NCBI GenBank assembly: GCA_929113105.1
Contig: OV816025.1
Coordinates: 121,470,886-121,534,885 of the forward strand
Origin: Agrypnus murinus
Lineage: Eukaryota > Arthropoda > Insecta > Coleoptera > Elateridae
Reading direction: 5' to 3'
DNA: 64,000 nucleotides
Of the stretch, positions 24,901 through 34,321 are shown one piece after another (position 1 is the first letter of the stretch; the number at the start of each line of letters is the position of its first letter). The notes beneath the pieces are model-generated. The model was not told where the DNA came from. It worked only from the letters and a program-made list of their open reading frames with translations, and searched no databases. The position numbers and the translations under genes were made by a program.

Positions 24901-27900
24901 GAATCCAGTCATCTGGGGACTTCTCATACAATTCGCTTTCGGGCTACTAACAATAAGATGGGACGTTGGAAGAAACATTTTTGAATGCCTCGGAAATAAG
25001 ACTACAACATTTTTGGCTTATGCCACAGAAGGATCTGCGTTTGTTTATGGAGACTTTTTAGTTCATGAAATAGGCGTGTTTGCTTTTCAGGTGGGTTCCA
25101 GGCATGTTCTATTGATTGATTTAAGCAATAAACACGCATCCTTGTAATTGTTGCAGGCTCTTTCAACAATATATTTTTTGGGATTCATAATCAATATATT
25201 GTATCATTGTGGTATTATGCAAAAAGTTGTAGTCACTATAGGAGAATTTCTACAAATTATAATGGGTACCACAATATGTGAAAGTGTGAATAGTGCAGCT
25301 AATATATTCTTAGGAATGGTAAGTATTTTCGATCATTATAGATATTTAAGTCATAAAAGCGTTTGTATTTTTATGTTTTATTTAGAGTGAAGCACCATTA
25401 CTATTGAAACCATATCTATCTGATCTAACTGCTTCTGAGATATTCTCGGTTATGACATCGGGGTTTGCTACAGTTTCCGGTAAGTCTAAATATGATCTAG
25501 AAGTAATATTGCTTACTATTTATTGAATAATTACTACAGGAACAGTACTAGCAGCTTATATTAGTTTTGGAGCTGAAGCTTCTCATCTTATAACAGCAAG
25601 CGTTATGTCAGCACCAGCAGCGCTTTGCTACAGTAAATTACTATTTCCAGAAACAGAACAGACTATGGCTACGAAAGAATCAATTTCTTTGGCAAAATCG
25701 TAAGTTCGCTAAAAAAGCTCGGTACTAAATTTTGTAACATGTTCTTTATTAACAGAGAATACAGTTCAGTATTGGATGCTGCAAGTAAAGGAGCCTCGTT
25801 GGCTTTAGAGGTAGTACTGGGAATTATATCAAATCTGATAGCTTTTATTGCTTTTATATATTTCTTAAATGGCATTTTATCATGGATGGGTGAATTAGTT
25901 GGTTAGTAAAATCAATGTCTTAATTATCTTCAAATATTTTATATTCTTCATTACTATAACCTACTACTATATTTAGGAAACGCTGGAGAGACTGCATGGT
26001 CTGTAGAACGATTCGTCGGTTACTTGTTTATGCCCGTGAGCTATATTATGGGTGTTCCTTGGGAAGAATGTGAAGTTGTTGGAAGACTTATTGGCATTAA
26101 GACGATAATCAATGAGTTTGCTGCATTTAAAGAATTAGGAAAGGCAAATTTGGAAGTGAGTATATAAATAATTTATCCACGGTTACGAAATATCAGAGCA
26201 ACCAATAATTAATTTATGCACAGATGCATTATAATTAGACTATTATTGCAAGACTCATCTAAACATAAACGTCTTTTTATGGTCTGACTGAAGAACCAGA
26301 TTCCTAAGGTTTTTTAATGCTGAATACGAATTCGTATAAAAACCTGGAAAGGCGGGGTTGTTACTACTTTGATTTTCAAAATGAAATTACAAAAGAACAC
26401 CAAGGTGTTCTTTTTTTTTAATGAAACAAGTTTCATTCTTGCGGTAGAACAAAATTTTAAAATATTTGAGTCTTAAGGTCAAAAATCTGCCTTGCGCGAT
26501 ATAGTACGGATTCGTACTTAAAATTTTGGATGATACTGTAATTTAGGTTGCGGCTTAGTATTCTGCAACCAGAATCATCCTATCTGATTTTTATGACAGA
26601 ACAACTTCTTGTAGACCTCTGAAACGAAGCCTTTGAGACGATACGTTACTTATTAAATTTTTAAAAAAATTCAAAAGCTACCCCTCAAAATATCGTACGC
26701 AATTTAGAAAACACCTGCATACAGGATAACTTGAAAACTTTAGTTTGATGGTACGTTCTCCCTCCACAAAACTATTATGGAAGAGCAACGGAAGTAATGG
26801 AGCTATTGAACAAGTACATTACGCTCCCCATACCTTATTATCACTCTTTCATACCTTATCCTAACGAGCTTAAATATTTTTAAATTCATTTGCAACCTAG
26901 ATTTGAACCCATATTTCTCTAATGAAAAGTATGATCCTTACCACTAGACCACGAATGGCTTTCTCACAAAGTTTCCTGCAAGATGATGTTTATGCAAATG
27001 TATTTATGGTATGGTCTAAAAATCTTAGAAATTGTAGTTAGGACTTACATAGATCAGAGTCTGAAATAGACAATAGTCCAAGTGGCGACCGCAAGATTTT
27101 GACCGTCATCGAACATACGACTAATTTATAAAAAATGTGGAAGTAGACAGTATAGGGAATACGAAACATCTTATAGGCCTATTAGCAAATCCTGGTACCA
27201 ACGCAGTTGATGATGACCTAATTAAGTCAAATCCATTAGTATTTTGCGTCCTTTACATAACATCCAGATGAGATTTACAGGATTTGTAGAGAAATACTTG
27301 CACTTCAAGAATATCTTTGTCAGCCTTACCTCATCCTGGCGGAAGTGCCCGACTGACCAGCCCGAAGAGGCGGTTTTGCAGAGTCGTCTCGCTTCCATGG
27401 TGGAATATCCACTTGCTTTTTTTAAGTTGAAGGTTAAGCTGTCCAAACAACAAAAAGTTTTGTCAGCCTGAACAAAACTTAGTAGTTTTTGTAGGTGTTT
27501 TTTAAGGAACTGTAGATCTGCAGTACCTTAAAAAACCGGTCTATCGCGCATTTAACCTAACTATAACCTTAAACATCAATAAAAAAAAGCAAGTGGATGT
27601 TCCATCACGGAACCTAAACGCTGCAAAACCAACTCTTCGGGATAATTCTGCCAGGATGAGATAAGGCTGACAAAGATGTAAATTTCATCTGAATGTTATA
27701 TAACGGACGCGATATAAGTACTAATGAATTAGACTTAATTAGGCCATTAACTCCAGTCGTGCCAGGATTTGCTTACAGGCCTATAAGAGGTTTCGTGTTC
27801 CTTACACTGTCTGCTTACACATTTTTCATAAATTAATCGTATATATGATGACGGTCAAAATCTTGCGGTTGCCGCTTGAACTACAAGTGAACAACCGCTT

Positions 27901-30900
27901 TCACAAGTAATGCAGCTTAATCGGAAAATTGTAACCATGGCTTTTCTGCGATTGTTACGATTTTGTTTTATAATTGTGTCCGAGTTTCAAAACGTTATTA
28001 TCTGTTTATAAAGATTTTTGTAGATTACTGCTGTTAAATTATAAAATTGAAGTTTTCATCGAACGAGCGCTACCATCGCCAGTCTACGATTTTGTTTTTA
28101 ATATTGGTACTATTGGTAATTGGTAGTAAACCTGGTATTTTTCTTGTGATTTGATTGGTCTTACTGTAACAAATATCTTAAAGGTAGTTGTTAATGTAAT
28201 GCGCAAGCGCTAAAACCGTTAAAAAGTAAATACCGTTATTATTTTTAGGGTTGATATCACTAGTTAAACGTTTAAATCTTACTTTAAAAGACTTTTTAAA
28301 AGCCTAATATTATACTTACTTTTTATTTGTAGCTTTAGGGCTCACAAAACGACCATCAATCAGAGGTTATGTTTGTGTATGACGCTTAATCACGTCGAGG
28401 TTGTTGCCATTATATAAGTTACTAAACTAAAGTGACTAGATCGGTAAGCCAATATTCAGAAGTAAAAAAAGGTAGAACTGTTTTTAATTCTCTATTTACT
28501 TGTCTTTGTTGTCTGAGTTGTCTTTTAATATCTCTTCAAAAGAGTCTTGTCGACCCCAATTCATATTGCAATGTTTTGAAGGCTTACACAAGCCCCGAGA
28601 TATAAACAAATAATAATTAACGTTTATAATGAAAAAGTAACAATAAATCATTACAGTATTTATTTTTAATATTATTATTTTATAATTCACTTCAGTATTT
28701 ATTTACTCCTTTAATCTCACTCTTGGTAATGATTTATGTTTACGAGCTAAGCACCTATGGCTGGGTCGCATTTATATTTATTTCAATTTTGGGATCTACA
28801 TGGAGGGAAAGCCGCGGGAGATCGATTACAGAGCCGAAAAGCCTGTTCCAGATTATAAAATTCAATTCACATCCGTTCAGGATCTTCTCAAGTAGAATAA
28901 CGTTTACTCATAAGTATCTTCACCGCTACTTCATCAAGTCTCGTTCAAGACTCTCAATACAGAACACGGTAAGGCATTAATGAGATCGCTGTTGATACAA
29001 GCAGTCTTTGAAATTACCCTCTAAGGACAATATAGTTATCGCTAGGCTTTTCTACTTATGCAGTTTTTAAATTCTTTGGGAATCGTACCGTACACTCTTA
29101 GTACTCTAGTAATGAATTGTTGATGTGTGCTGCGATGGAAGCAGTTGGAAAACTTACTTACCTACAAATATGTACTTACTTGGTACCGTACGTTCACACT
29201 TTTCAAAAATGCTATAACCTTATTCCAACAAGTAAACAAAATGACTATTCGAAATACACCTCAAGTAGCAAAGATACGTCATAATGACGTCAGCATCTGA
29301 TGATAACTTTTTATAAGACATCAGTGGGCCAAAAGTCAACGACATTATGACGTCCAGTAAGTGACATTAAAATAACGTGACACCTATCACGTGATATTAT
29401 CGTCCGTTTTAGGCAATAGAATCATTTATGCCGATTTATTTATAGATTATTATTTTATTAGTTTCCACAGTCAAAAACTAAGTGTTTCGATACGGCATTT
29501 TGTATCGTGTGTAATATTACCATTATTTCGTAGATATTTTTTTTCAGTTGGTGTTATATTTTTCATAATGGTATATATTTCAGTAGGGTTATTACAAAGG
29601 CTCGGTGTGTTTAAAGCGTGTTATTGCGGCGTAGGCGTCGCTTACAGGAGAAGCGCGCGCAGTCCATCTTGGTTGCCAGCATCAGTCTTTTTCTGTCTTT
29701 ATGCAAAGTTGGCCTCCTTCGCCATTTTTGATTTGAAAGTTTAGGAACTGAACATCTTTATGGCGAAAAACTTGTCAGAACTTGAAATATGGACTATTGC
29801 AGAAACATTTGGCAAATACATTGGTTTGGCTTATAACTTTTGTGGCGATGTCTTAATAGACATCGCCACAAAAGTTATGTGGTATCCATGGTATTTGATT
29901 GATCGTTGAAGTCGTCAAAGGAAACATTCTAACTTTAAATTAGAAATAATGAGACAATTGTCAATGAAGCTAGACTGTGAACTATGTTATCTTTAATTTT
30001 GATGAGCAAACTCTTGTTTGCATTTTTAATATATAACCTTTCAATATATGTTATATTTTTGTTTATTTTTGCAATATATAACTTTAAAAAGTACTAGTAG
30101 ATTCATATGTACTCCTAAGAACCTGTGGGAAGGAGGTATCAAATATAACGAAAAAGACATCAAATTAACGTGTTTGTAAGGCGTGAAATTAACATCTAGC
30201 ATATGACGTCATTGGTCTGAGACATTAAGAAGTCATTGCCACGTCATATTTACGTCATACAACAACGCCATTTACGTCACACAGTGGCCAGTTTTTCACG
30301 TCATTTTTACGTGCCTTTGCTACATGGGACGTTTGCTATAAATAACGTACCAGCTCTTAGTCACAGCAATTCGTCCTAATGCTTTCTTTTATATATCCCT
30401 TTTATTGAGTCTTGTAATAAATAGTTTGTGTTTATAACCGTTTGCACTCTTTGTAATTTTTGTACCGGAGACTATGGCCATATGAACACGAACCTTCCTA
30501 ACTTATTGGTACTTGCTCGAGGCTCGTTGGTCAACCTAACAGGAGTATTTCAGAAAAGAAAAGTGGATACATTTTAAGCAAAGACAATATTCAAACTACA
30601 CAGTGTAGTTGATTACAAGCAAACGTTGTTAGACTAAGGACTGCTTACTACTAAGTTGTTTTGCAGACTGACTGCTGAGTACTGAGTATACTGAACATTA
30701 TTGATTAGTTACTGTTAGCTGCCCACTGAAGTTGTTGAAGAATTATTGCTTCTGACCTAGAACTACAAGCTGTAGCTCTATAATTGACTCGGTTTTTGTT
30801 TGTTTTATTGCACAAGCTAGTTATTCAGAAAGATTGACAAGTTGCGAAATTCGATAGAGTAAGTTACACTCTAGAGTTCCAAGTTTTACAAAATGAAAGG

Positions 30901-32588
30901 ATCTAGTGGTCCTTAGAGTGTTTTTTAAATTAAATGATCCTTCTTTTCCCAATATATACAGGTAGATCCGAAATGTTTGGATTACTTTAAAAATTGACAG
31001 GTCACTGGATCGCTAACTAATCGTACCATTTTCGAGTTTTTGGTTTATCAGAGAATAACTTTCCTGAGACAAAATTCGTGAAGTGGACCACGTATTTATC
31101 AGTGGTACGATATTATATGTTAATATGAATTTTAATCCTCAATTGTTTTGATAAAATTCCTGATTTTCCAAAAGTTTATTAACAATAACATTTTTGTGTA
31201 ACGATTTAAGAAAACTTTATTTTTCTAAGCTACTAAAACATTAAAATCAAAATGATTCGGCAAATCTCTACGTAAGGGAATAAAGATTAATATCAAGATA
31301 ATATTTTTTATCTAACATGGTATTCATATAAACAATAAGGGATTTTTAATAAACAAATTCAATTATTTATGACTTCTTAATCGAGTTGAAACATTTTTCT
31401 AATTAATTTATATTCTCTATACATTTATCAAAACATTGCTGAAAAAAAATTTTTTCGATCCAAATTTTCTAGGAAATTACAGCAATTTTTATCGCGTCGT
31501 GTCCGCGGATTTTAGCAACAATAAGCATAACACAAGAGCGCATCAGCTGTTTAGACACAAATGTAGTAAAGTCTTATTGATAAATGCTCCGAATAAACGG
31601 TAGCGTACTTACGTGACGTGACAAAAATTGCTGTAATTTCCTAGAAAATTTGGATCGGAAAAATTTTTTTTCAACAATGTTTTGATAAATGTATAGAGAA
31701 TATAAATTAATTAGAAAAACGTTCCAACTCGATTAAGAAGTTATAAATAATTGAATTTGTTTATTATAAATCCCTTATTGTTTATAAGAATACCATGTTA
31801 GATAAAAAATATTATCTTGATATTAATCTTTATTCCCTTACGTAGAGATTTGCCGAATCATTTTGATTTTAATGTTTTAGTAGCTTAGAAAAATAAATTT
31901 TTCTTAAATCGTTACACAAAAATGTTATTGTTAATAACTTTTGGAATATCAAGAATTTTATTAAATCAATTAAGGATCAAGTTACTATCATTAAATGACA
32001 GGAAAATCCATATTAATATATATCGTACCACTGATAAATACGTAGTCCACTTCAATTTTTTTCTCGAATTTTGTCTCTCCTCTGGTAATAGTTCCAATAT
32101 TTGGATGTACTCGGGGTGTTTAAAAAGTCGCCATAAATATACTCATGCGTTTTGTTTTTGTTGCATTCGGTAACCATGGCTAATATAGTATACTGTTACT
32201 TTAAGGTTTATAAGACTATGCGGCTCTTATTTAGATCTTCTTTTTTACTTTGTCTAGTCGCATTTCACTATTAGTCTACTGTTGCTAGTTGCGAACTAAT
32301 ATATAAATACTGATTTTCTGCTAGTATAATATAAATACAACAAAAGTGTACTAATACGATTTGTATATGTTTCAGAATAAAAGAACAAAGGTAATAGCTA
32401 CGTACGCTTTATGTGGTTTTTCAAATCCCGGTTCTATTGGAATAATGATATCTGCTCTAAGCGTCCTAATGCCAACAAAGAGACATCTTGTCACTGAACA
32501 TGTATTTAGAGCATTCGTCGCTGGTTCTATTGTATGTTTCATGACTGCATGTATAGCAGCACTATTGATACCCGATGATCTATTGTAA
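12675..32588 (+). CDS. Concentrative nucleoside transporter (CNT/SLC28 family), ten visible exons
   Basis: A Na+-coupled nucleoside symporter of the plasma membrane. Join: 12675-12933, 17528-17702, 24674-24827, 24893-25090, 25157-25318, 25386-25479, 25540-25699, 25756-25901, 25977-26155, 32376-32588. Every intron is GT-AG, phases agree at all nine junctions, and the sum is 1740 nt (579 codons plus TAA). Family marks seen in order: SHPAQINWNPVIWGL, a MGTTICES segment with the conserved Glu, SEAPLLLKPYL, FGAEASHLI, MGVPWEEC, the CNT signature GIKTIINEFAAF (visible residues 489-500) and ATYALCGFSNPGSIGI. The signature normally reads NEFVA; here it is NEFAA. Multiple hydrophobic segments match the family topology. 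The N-terminus is incomplete: the first exon has no Met, so at least one upstream exon is missing. Animal CNTs are usually about 590-690 residues, so little is lost. Substrate preference cannot be called. Confidence 0.93.
13256..13302 (+). repeat. Left copy of 47-bp target-site duplication
   Basis: Contains TAAGTGCTATACTTTTGTT and ends AAAAGGTA; the same 47 bases with two mismatches recur at 15927-15973, immediately after the RTE remnant. The right copy continues into the unique flank, as expected of a target duplication. Confidence 0.85.
13303..15926 (+). pseudogene. RTE-type LINE, 5'-truncated and frame-broken
   Basis: Remnant of a non-LTR retrotransposon ORF with an apurinic-type endonuclease and a reverse transcriptase. 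Endonuclease C-terminal half at 13540-13830 (FCTETDMIITNTFF, TWKSPADSPDR, IDYICINKRY, PTDHSIL). Reverse transcriptase pieces at 14240-15540 (IPTEWLTSTFIAIPKK, AIDFEKAFDKV, RQGCILTPQLFNLY, IRYADDTLVIA, YLGSNINEN). Several stops and frameshifts; the RT core at 14977-15387 is the longest open piece. Motifs match RTE/BovB-type (CFDP2-like) proteins. It is bounded by a 47-bp imperfect direct repeat (13256-13302 and 15927-15973), read as its target-site duplication; long, variable duplications are known for this clade. Confidence 0.85.
15927..15973 (+). repeat. Right copy of 47-bp target-site duplication
   Basis: Partner of 13256-13302, differing at two positions. The pair fixes the RTE boundaries. 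Confidence 0.85.
16151..16421. repeat. Palindromic MITE-like element
   Basis: Arms of about 70 bp: TTAATAGATATAGCGTCAA at 16151 and its near complement ending 16421, with a second block around ACATTATTTTCCTC (16210) and GAGGAAAATAATGT (16345). The inner sequence also pairs partly (CAATAAAAATGCAGTAAC with GTTACTGCACTTTTATTG). No coding potential. Confidence 0.8.
16524..16667. repeat. Palindromic element P4
   Basis: Arms 16524-16572 and 16625-16667 are inverted copies (GTTTCATAAGAC and GTCTTATGAAAC, with TTTTAGCGCAC/GTGCGCTAAAA at the inner ends). An inner stem TTTAGAAAAC/GTTTTCTAAA closes on the asymmetric centre GGCCCGCGTAGCGGGGA. Architecture as in P2, P3 and P5 (long arms, inner stem, G-rich asymmetric loop), but the loop is different. 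Confidence 0.75.
17528..17702 (+). CDS. CNT exon b
   Basis: Acceptor TTTTACAG, donor GTGAGT. It encodes a hydrophobic segment (GFLMILFIFINFGVVYYWL) and a basic cytosolic stretch ending LLSLR. It completes the Gly/Asp junction from exon a and ends on AG of an Arg codon, which joins in frame to 24674 (AG+A). Confidence 0.88.
17703..19620. other. CNT intron sequence without recognised elements
   Basis: AT-rich. A 46-nt exon-like stretch (18407-18452) is bounded by AG and GTAAGT but would break the frame if included (see rejected items). Confidence 0.5.
19621..20548. mobile_element. TIR element of about 0.93 kb
   Basis: Arms 19621-19760 and 20409-20548 are inverted copies of about 140 bp (tip AGTCCAAGAGCCAG; inner end GACGTCTGGCAACTCTG and the GGTGGTGGTTTTAGC block). 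The 650-bp centre has no coding frame of note. MITE-like; the target duplication was not resolved. Confidence 0.8.
21027..23286. mobile_element. DNA transposon with repeat-rich TIRs and TAA target duplication
   Basis: Tips CACAGCC (21027) and GGCTGTG (23280-23286) are inverted and each is flanked by TAA (21024-21026 and 23287-23289). Long inverted ends follow: GAATCTGAATCCGGGGTCAG on the left mirrors 23200-23220. Inside them, a unit of about 150 bp with ATCCCCCTATTCTCATGTAT and CATTTATCGTAAAAATTTC is tandemly repeated, about two copies at left (21170-21440) and three to four at right (22600-23130). The 1-kb centre holds a decayed coding region (see 21680-22390). A 3-bp TWA duplication is the PIF/Harbinger habit, but the encoded protein is not a PIF transposase that I recognise. 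Confidence 0.75.
21680..22390 (+). pseudogene. Remnant of a conserved, uncharacterised insect transposon protein
   Basis: Frame-broken coding region. Recognisable pieces in order: CFKHIEQMFPNTSLAS (21865-21915), EGIFNGPDIRKMLR (after a shift, 21915-21957), then EIVAETAKNFEKLGC, HVDYFPGKLGDYSEEQ, GERFHQDIKKMECRYQGRW and NMMADYCWNLKRET (22060-22297). These match a family very common in insects and some other invertebrates, where HSHLDFFPENLG..SEEQGERFHQD is the hallmark; I recall it only as uncharacterised and multi-copy. Its place between long TIRs with a TAA duplication suggests it is the element's own gene. Inactive here. Confidence 0.6.
23290..24673. other. Remainder of CNT intron, AT-rich
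   Basis: No coding region or clear inverted repeat was seen. A CATTATCATCATC-like short repeat lies near 24490. Confidence 0.5.
24674..24827 (+). CDS. CNT exon c
   Basis: Acceptor ATATTTTAG, donor GTAAAC. It encodes FAKLLLYLMLL, a long hydrophobic helix, then GLAIFMILGFLFSSHPAQ, which matches the family's F-S-x-H segment. An in-frame TGA upstream of the acceptor (24657-24659) rules out an earlier start for this exon. Confidence 0.92.
24893..25090 (+). CDS. CNT exon d
   Basis: Acceptor TTTTGACAG, donor GTGGGT, 66 whole codons. INWNPVIWGLLIQFAFGLL and the SAFVYGDFLVHEIGVFAFQ region match the family core (transport-domain start). Confidence 0.95.
25157..25318 (+). CDS. CNT exon e
   Basis: Acceptor TTGTTGCAG, donor GTAAGT, 54 whole codons. 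It contains ILYHCGIMQKVVV and MGTTICESVNSAANIF; the Glu after TTIC aligns with a cation/nucleoside-binding Glu of the family. Confidence 0.95.
25386..25479 (+). CDS. CNT exon f
   Basis: Acceptor TTATTTAG, donor GTAAGT. SEAPLLLKPYLSDLTASE matches the conserved (Q)xEAP hairpin region; Met replaces the usual Gln just before it, across the splice. Ends phase 1. Confidence 0.95.
25540..25699 (+). CDS. CNT exon g
   Basis: Acceptor TTACTACAG, donor GTAAGT. Encodes AAYISFGAEASHLITASVM and SAPAALCYSKLLFPE, a well-conserved transporter segment. Confidence 0.95.
25756..25901 (+). CDS. CNT exon h
   Basis: Acceptor TTATTAACAG, donor GTTAGT. Encodes SVLDAASKGASLALEVVLG and a hydrophobic run IISNLIAFIAFIYFLNGIL, as in the family. 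Ends phase 1. Confidence 0.93.
25977..26155 (+). CDS. CNT exon i with family signature
   Basis: Acceptor ATATTTAG, donor GTGAGT. Holds FMPVSYIMGVPWEEC and GIKTIINEFAAF, the CNT signature GxKx3NEFVA(Y/M/F) with Val replaced by Ala. Ends on a whole codon. Confidence 0.95.
26156..26886. other. Start of the last CNT intron
   Basis: No coding region. A short self-complementary stretch (AAGAACACCAAGGTGTTCTT, about 26394-26413) is the only structure noticed. Confidence 0.5.
26887..26957 (-). other. Degenerate tRNA-like sequence (tRNA-Glu-like)
   Basis: 71 bp on the minus strand with pairing acceptor arms CATTCGT and GCAAATG (one mismatch, one G-U), an A box TGGTCTAGTGG, a loop with TTC where the Glu anticodon would be, and a B box GGTTCAAATCT. 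The T stem does not pair properly and the cloverleaf is poor, so this is a tRNA pseudogene or SINE head, not a working tRNA. Confidence 0.45.
27074..27882. repeat. Foldback element, about 0.8 kb
   Basis: Arms 27074-27441 and about 27560-27882 are inverted copies with moderate divergence and small indels (CGCAAGATTTTGACCGTCAT at 27089 against its complement near 27850). The apex contains a nested hairpin TTTTTTAAGG...CCTTAAAAAA (27497-27534). No coding potential; the open frames inside are by-products. Confidence 0.85.
27883..29264. other. CNT intron, no recognised element
   Basis: AT-rich DNA. Short open frames (for example 28723-28980) carry no motif. Confidence 0.45.
29265..30323. repeat. 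TIR element with clustered TGACGT motifs
   Basis: Ends GTAGCAAAG (29265) and CTTTGCTAC (30315-30323) are inverted and continue with similar ACGT...AATGACGT blocks. TGACGT or ACGTCA recurs many times within about 120 bp of each end (29277-29400, 30200-30310). The middle holds a perfect hairpin (29833-29878) and no gene. Confidence 0.6.
29833..29878. repeat. Perfect 21-bp inverted repeat with 4-nt loop
   Basis: Left arm 29833-29853 is the exact complement of 29858-29878, with loop TAAT. Core of the arm: TTTTGTGGCGATGTCT. It lies inside the TGACGT-rich element, in the last CNT intron. Confidence 0.9.
30324..31073. other. CNT intron, no recognised element
   Basis: No coding region, repeat or RNA gene was seen. 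Confidence 0.45.
31074..32077. repeat. Foldback element, about 1.0 kb, with closely matching arms
   Basis: Arms 31074-31499 and 31613-32077 are inverted copies of about 430 bp; by eye they differ only at scattered bases and a few small indels. The spacer (31500-31612) is about 110 bp. The arms contain no transposase. It sits about 300 bp upstream of the last CNT exon. Confidence 0.9.
32376..32588 (+). CDS. CNT last exon
   Basis: Acceptor ATGTTTCAG. Encodes ATYALCGFSNPGSIGIMIS, a conserved C-terminal segment, then a final hydrophobic helix (SIVCFMTACIAALLI) and a stop after IPDDLL. It joins exon i in frame. The linker between the two (LGKANLE-NKRTKV) is slightly shorter than in other family members, so a small skipped exon cannot be excluded. 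Confidence 0.92.
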   Translation, partial: NKRTKVIATYALCGFSNPGSIGIMISALSVLMPTKRHLVTEHVFRAFVAGSIVCFMTACIAALLIPDDLL

Positions 32589-32717
32589 TAAAAGGAAAAA
32601 CATATATTGCTGTGACTGTTAAACATACTTTAAGGTTTTAAATTGTGATAATTTTTAAGATTTATAAAAATATTTATATGTAAAAAGGACTTTATAGTTA
32701 ATAGAATATTCTGTAAT

Positions 32718-32723
32718 AATAAA
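32718..32723 (+). terminator. Poly(A) signal of the CNT gene
   Basis: AATAAA lies 130 bp past the stop codon and is followed by T-rich sequence. It is the first canonical signal downstream. Confidence 0.65.
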
Positions 32724-34033
32724 ATACATAATTTCATTTTGTTTTATTTTTATTATTCTTGAGAAGTAAGCTAACACATACTGAGGAACAAAAGTACTTA
32801 GATATATAACATATTTGTGCATCGGCTTAGCTTGAACACGATATAATGAGGAAGGTCATAGGTGGATTGGAGAATCATCAAATTCATAGATATGAATATG
32901 TGTGCACCAGCATAATTGATTTAATTTAATAAAAGAGTGACGTTAATGCTCCACAATACGGCGCTCTAGATTTTAAAAGGAACCGATCTCAATTAGGCAA
33001 AGACCGATTTCCAACACTCTTGTTATTACACAAAAATAGTATATTATAGAAAATAAGCAAAAAATAACACAAATAATACCATTTATTTATTTGTTTCGCA
33101 TAAAAAAATCATTAAACAATAAAAAACTGTTGTTATTTAGATAATATCTTAATATCAATTATAATAATACAACTAAATTAACAATACATTAAAAAATCTC
33201 ACTATGAGCATTATTCGGTTTGAAAACTATTAATATTACTTGAAAAATATTAAATTTAAAATTTCATAAAAATTTACTAACTCTCATATCAAAATTTTCT
33301 TTAAATTGCAACATTAAAATTTCTATCCAAAAGTGTAATAATCCACTCTTAAATTTTGATTAAGTTAAACAATTAACGCTTTCACAAAAAATAGGATATA
33401 ATTAACCCACCTGATTATTTCTAGAAATTTAATTTGGTTCACTAACGTTACTTCAAATAACTCGCTGAAAATGTCAACCAGGTGCATCAGGTTATTGTGA
33501 GCCTTCCTGGAGAAGGTTCCTGTGAATCACTTGTGGAGTTGCAAAATACTAGCAACTGATTGCAGATCTGCATCAATATTCTCAAATTAAAGCGTGGCTC
33601 GATTTTTTAAACTAAAATCAGTATCGACGTTTCTCTGAACTAAAATCGGTATCCACTTTTTATTAGCTAACGTCCGTAACGACTGTTTCTCTATAAATAA
33701 TGAACGATATTGTAAAGAAAAGTCTGCTGATCACATCAATAAAACAAGAAGAAACTTTAATTAAAATAAAAAGATGACCATTACCATACCAAATTCTAAA
33801 GGGATTCAAGATGGACGTTCCAAACCGTAACCTATAATTTTGTTACTACTAAAACATTCAAACAACGATCTCGTACTTTCAATAAATCACAAAACCATTC
33901 TATATATTAATAAAATTATAATTCACTCATTAAAAGGAAATTTAACTACTTAAAACCAAAATGATAATCAACCACATCATTCCACTGTGAATTGGGTTTT
34001 TGTGTTAAAAGAGTTTAAAAAGGTTAGAAAATG
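32724..34033. other. AT-rich intergenic DNA
   Basis: No coding region or clear repeat was recognised. Confidence 0.5.
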
Positions 34034-34217
34034 TTACACTTGCCTCTTCGATCCTTTCCATATACAAAATACGTCGTCTACATATCTCGGGCAATAATGA
34101 ACTTTATCTAAATGGATGATATTAGTACCAAATAATCTACTTTTAAAGGCATGCATGAAAATTTCTGCTAATAAAGGCGATAATGGTGATCCCATAGGTA
34201 AACCATTTATCTGCTTG
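34034..34217 (-). pseudogene. Penelope-like reverse transcriptase fragment
   Basis: Read on the minus strand from 34217: FKQINGLPMGSPLSPLLAEI, then HAFKSRLF and the catalytic box RYVDDVFCIW, ending at a stop. GLPMGSPLSP and YVDD are the diagnostic boxes of Penelope-like elements. Only about 60 residues remain. It is joined head-to-head to a second copy of the same segment at 34228. Confidence 0.85.
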
Positions 34218-34227
34218 AAAACTCACC

Positions 34228-34311
34228 ATTACCTATGGAATCACCATCTTCGCCCTTATTAGCAGAAATCTTCATGCATGCCTTTAAAAGTAGATTATTT
34301 GGTGCTAACTA
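34228..34311 (+). pseudogene. Inverted second copy of the Penelope fragment
   Basis: Plus-strand reading gives PLPMESPSSPLLAEIF and HAFKSRLFGAN then a stop. It mirrors 34130-34210 with a few substitutions (GSPL to ESPS). Together the two copies form a short palindrome around 34218-34227. Confidence 0.85.
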
Positions 34312-34321
34312 GGTATAATAA

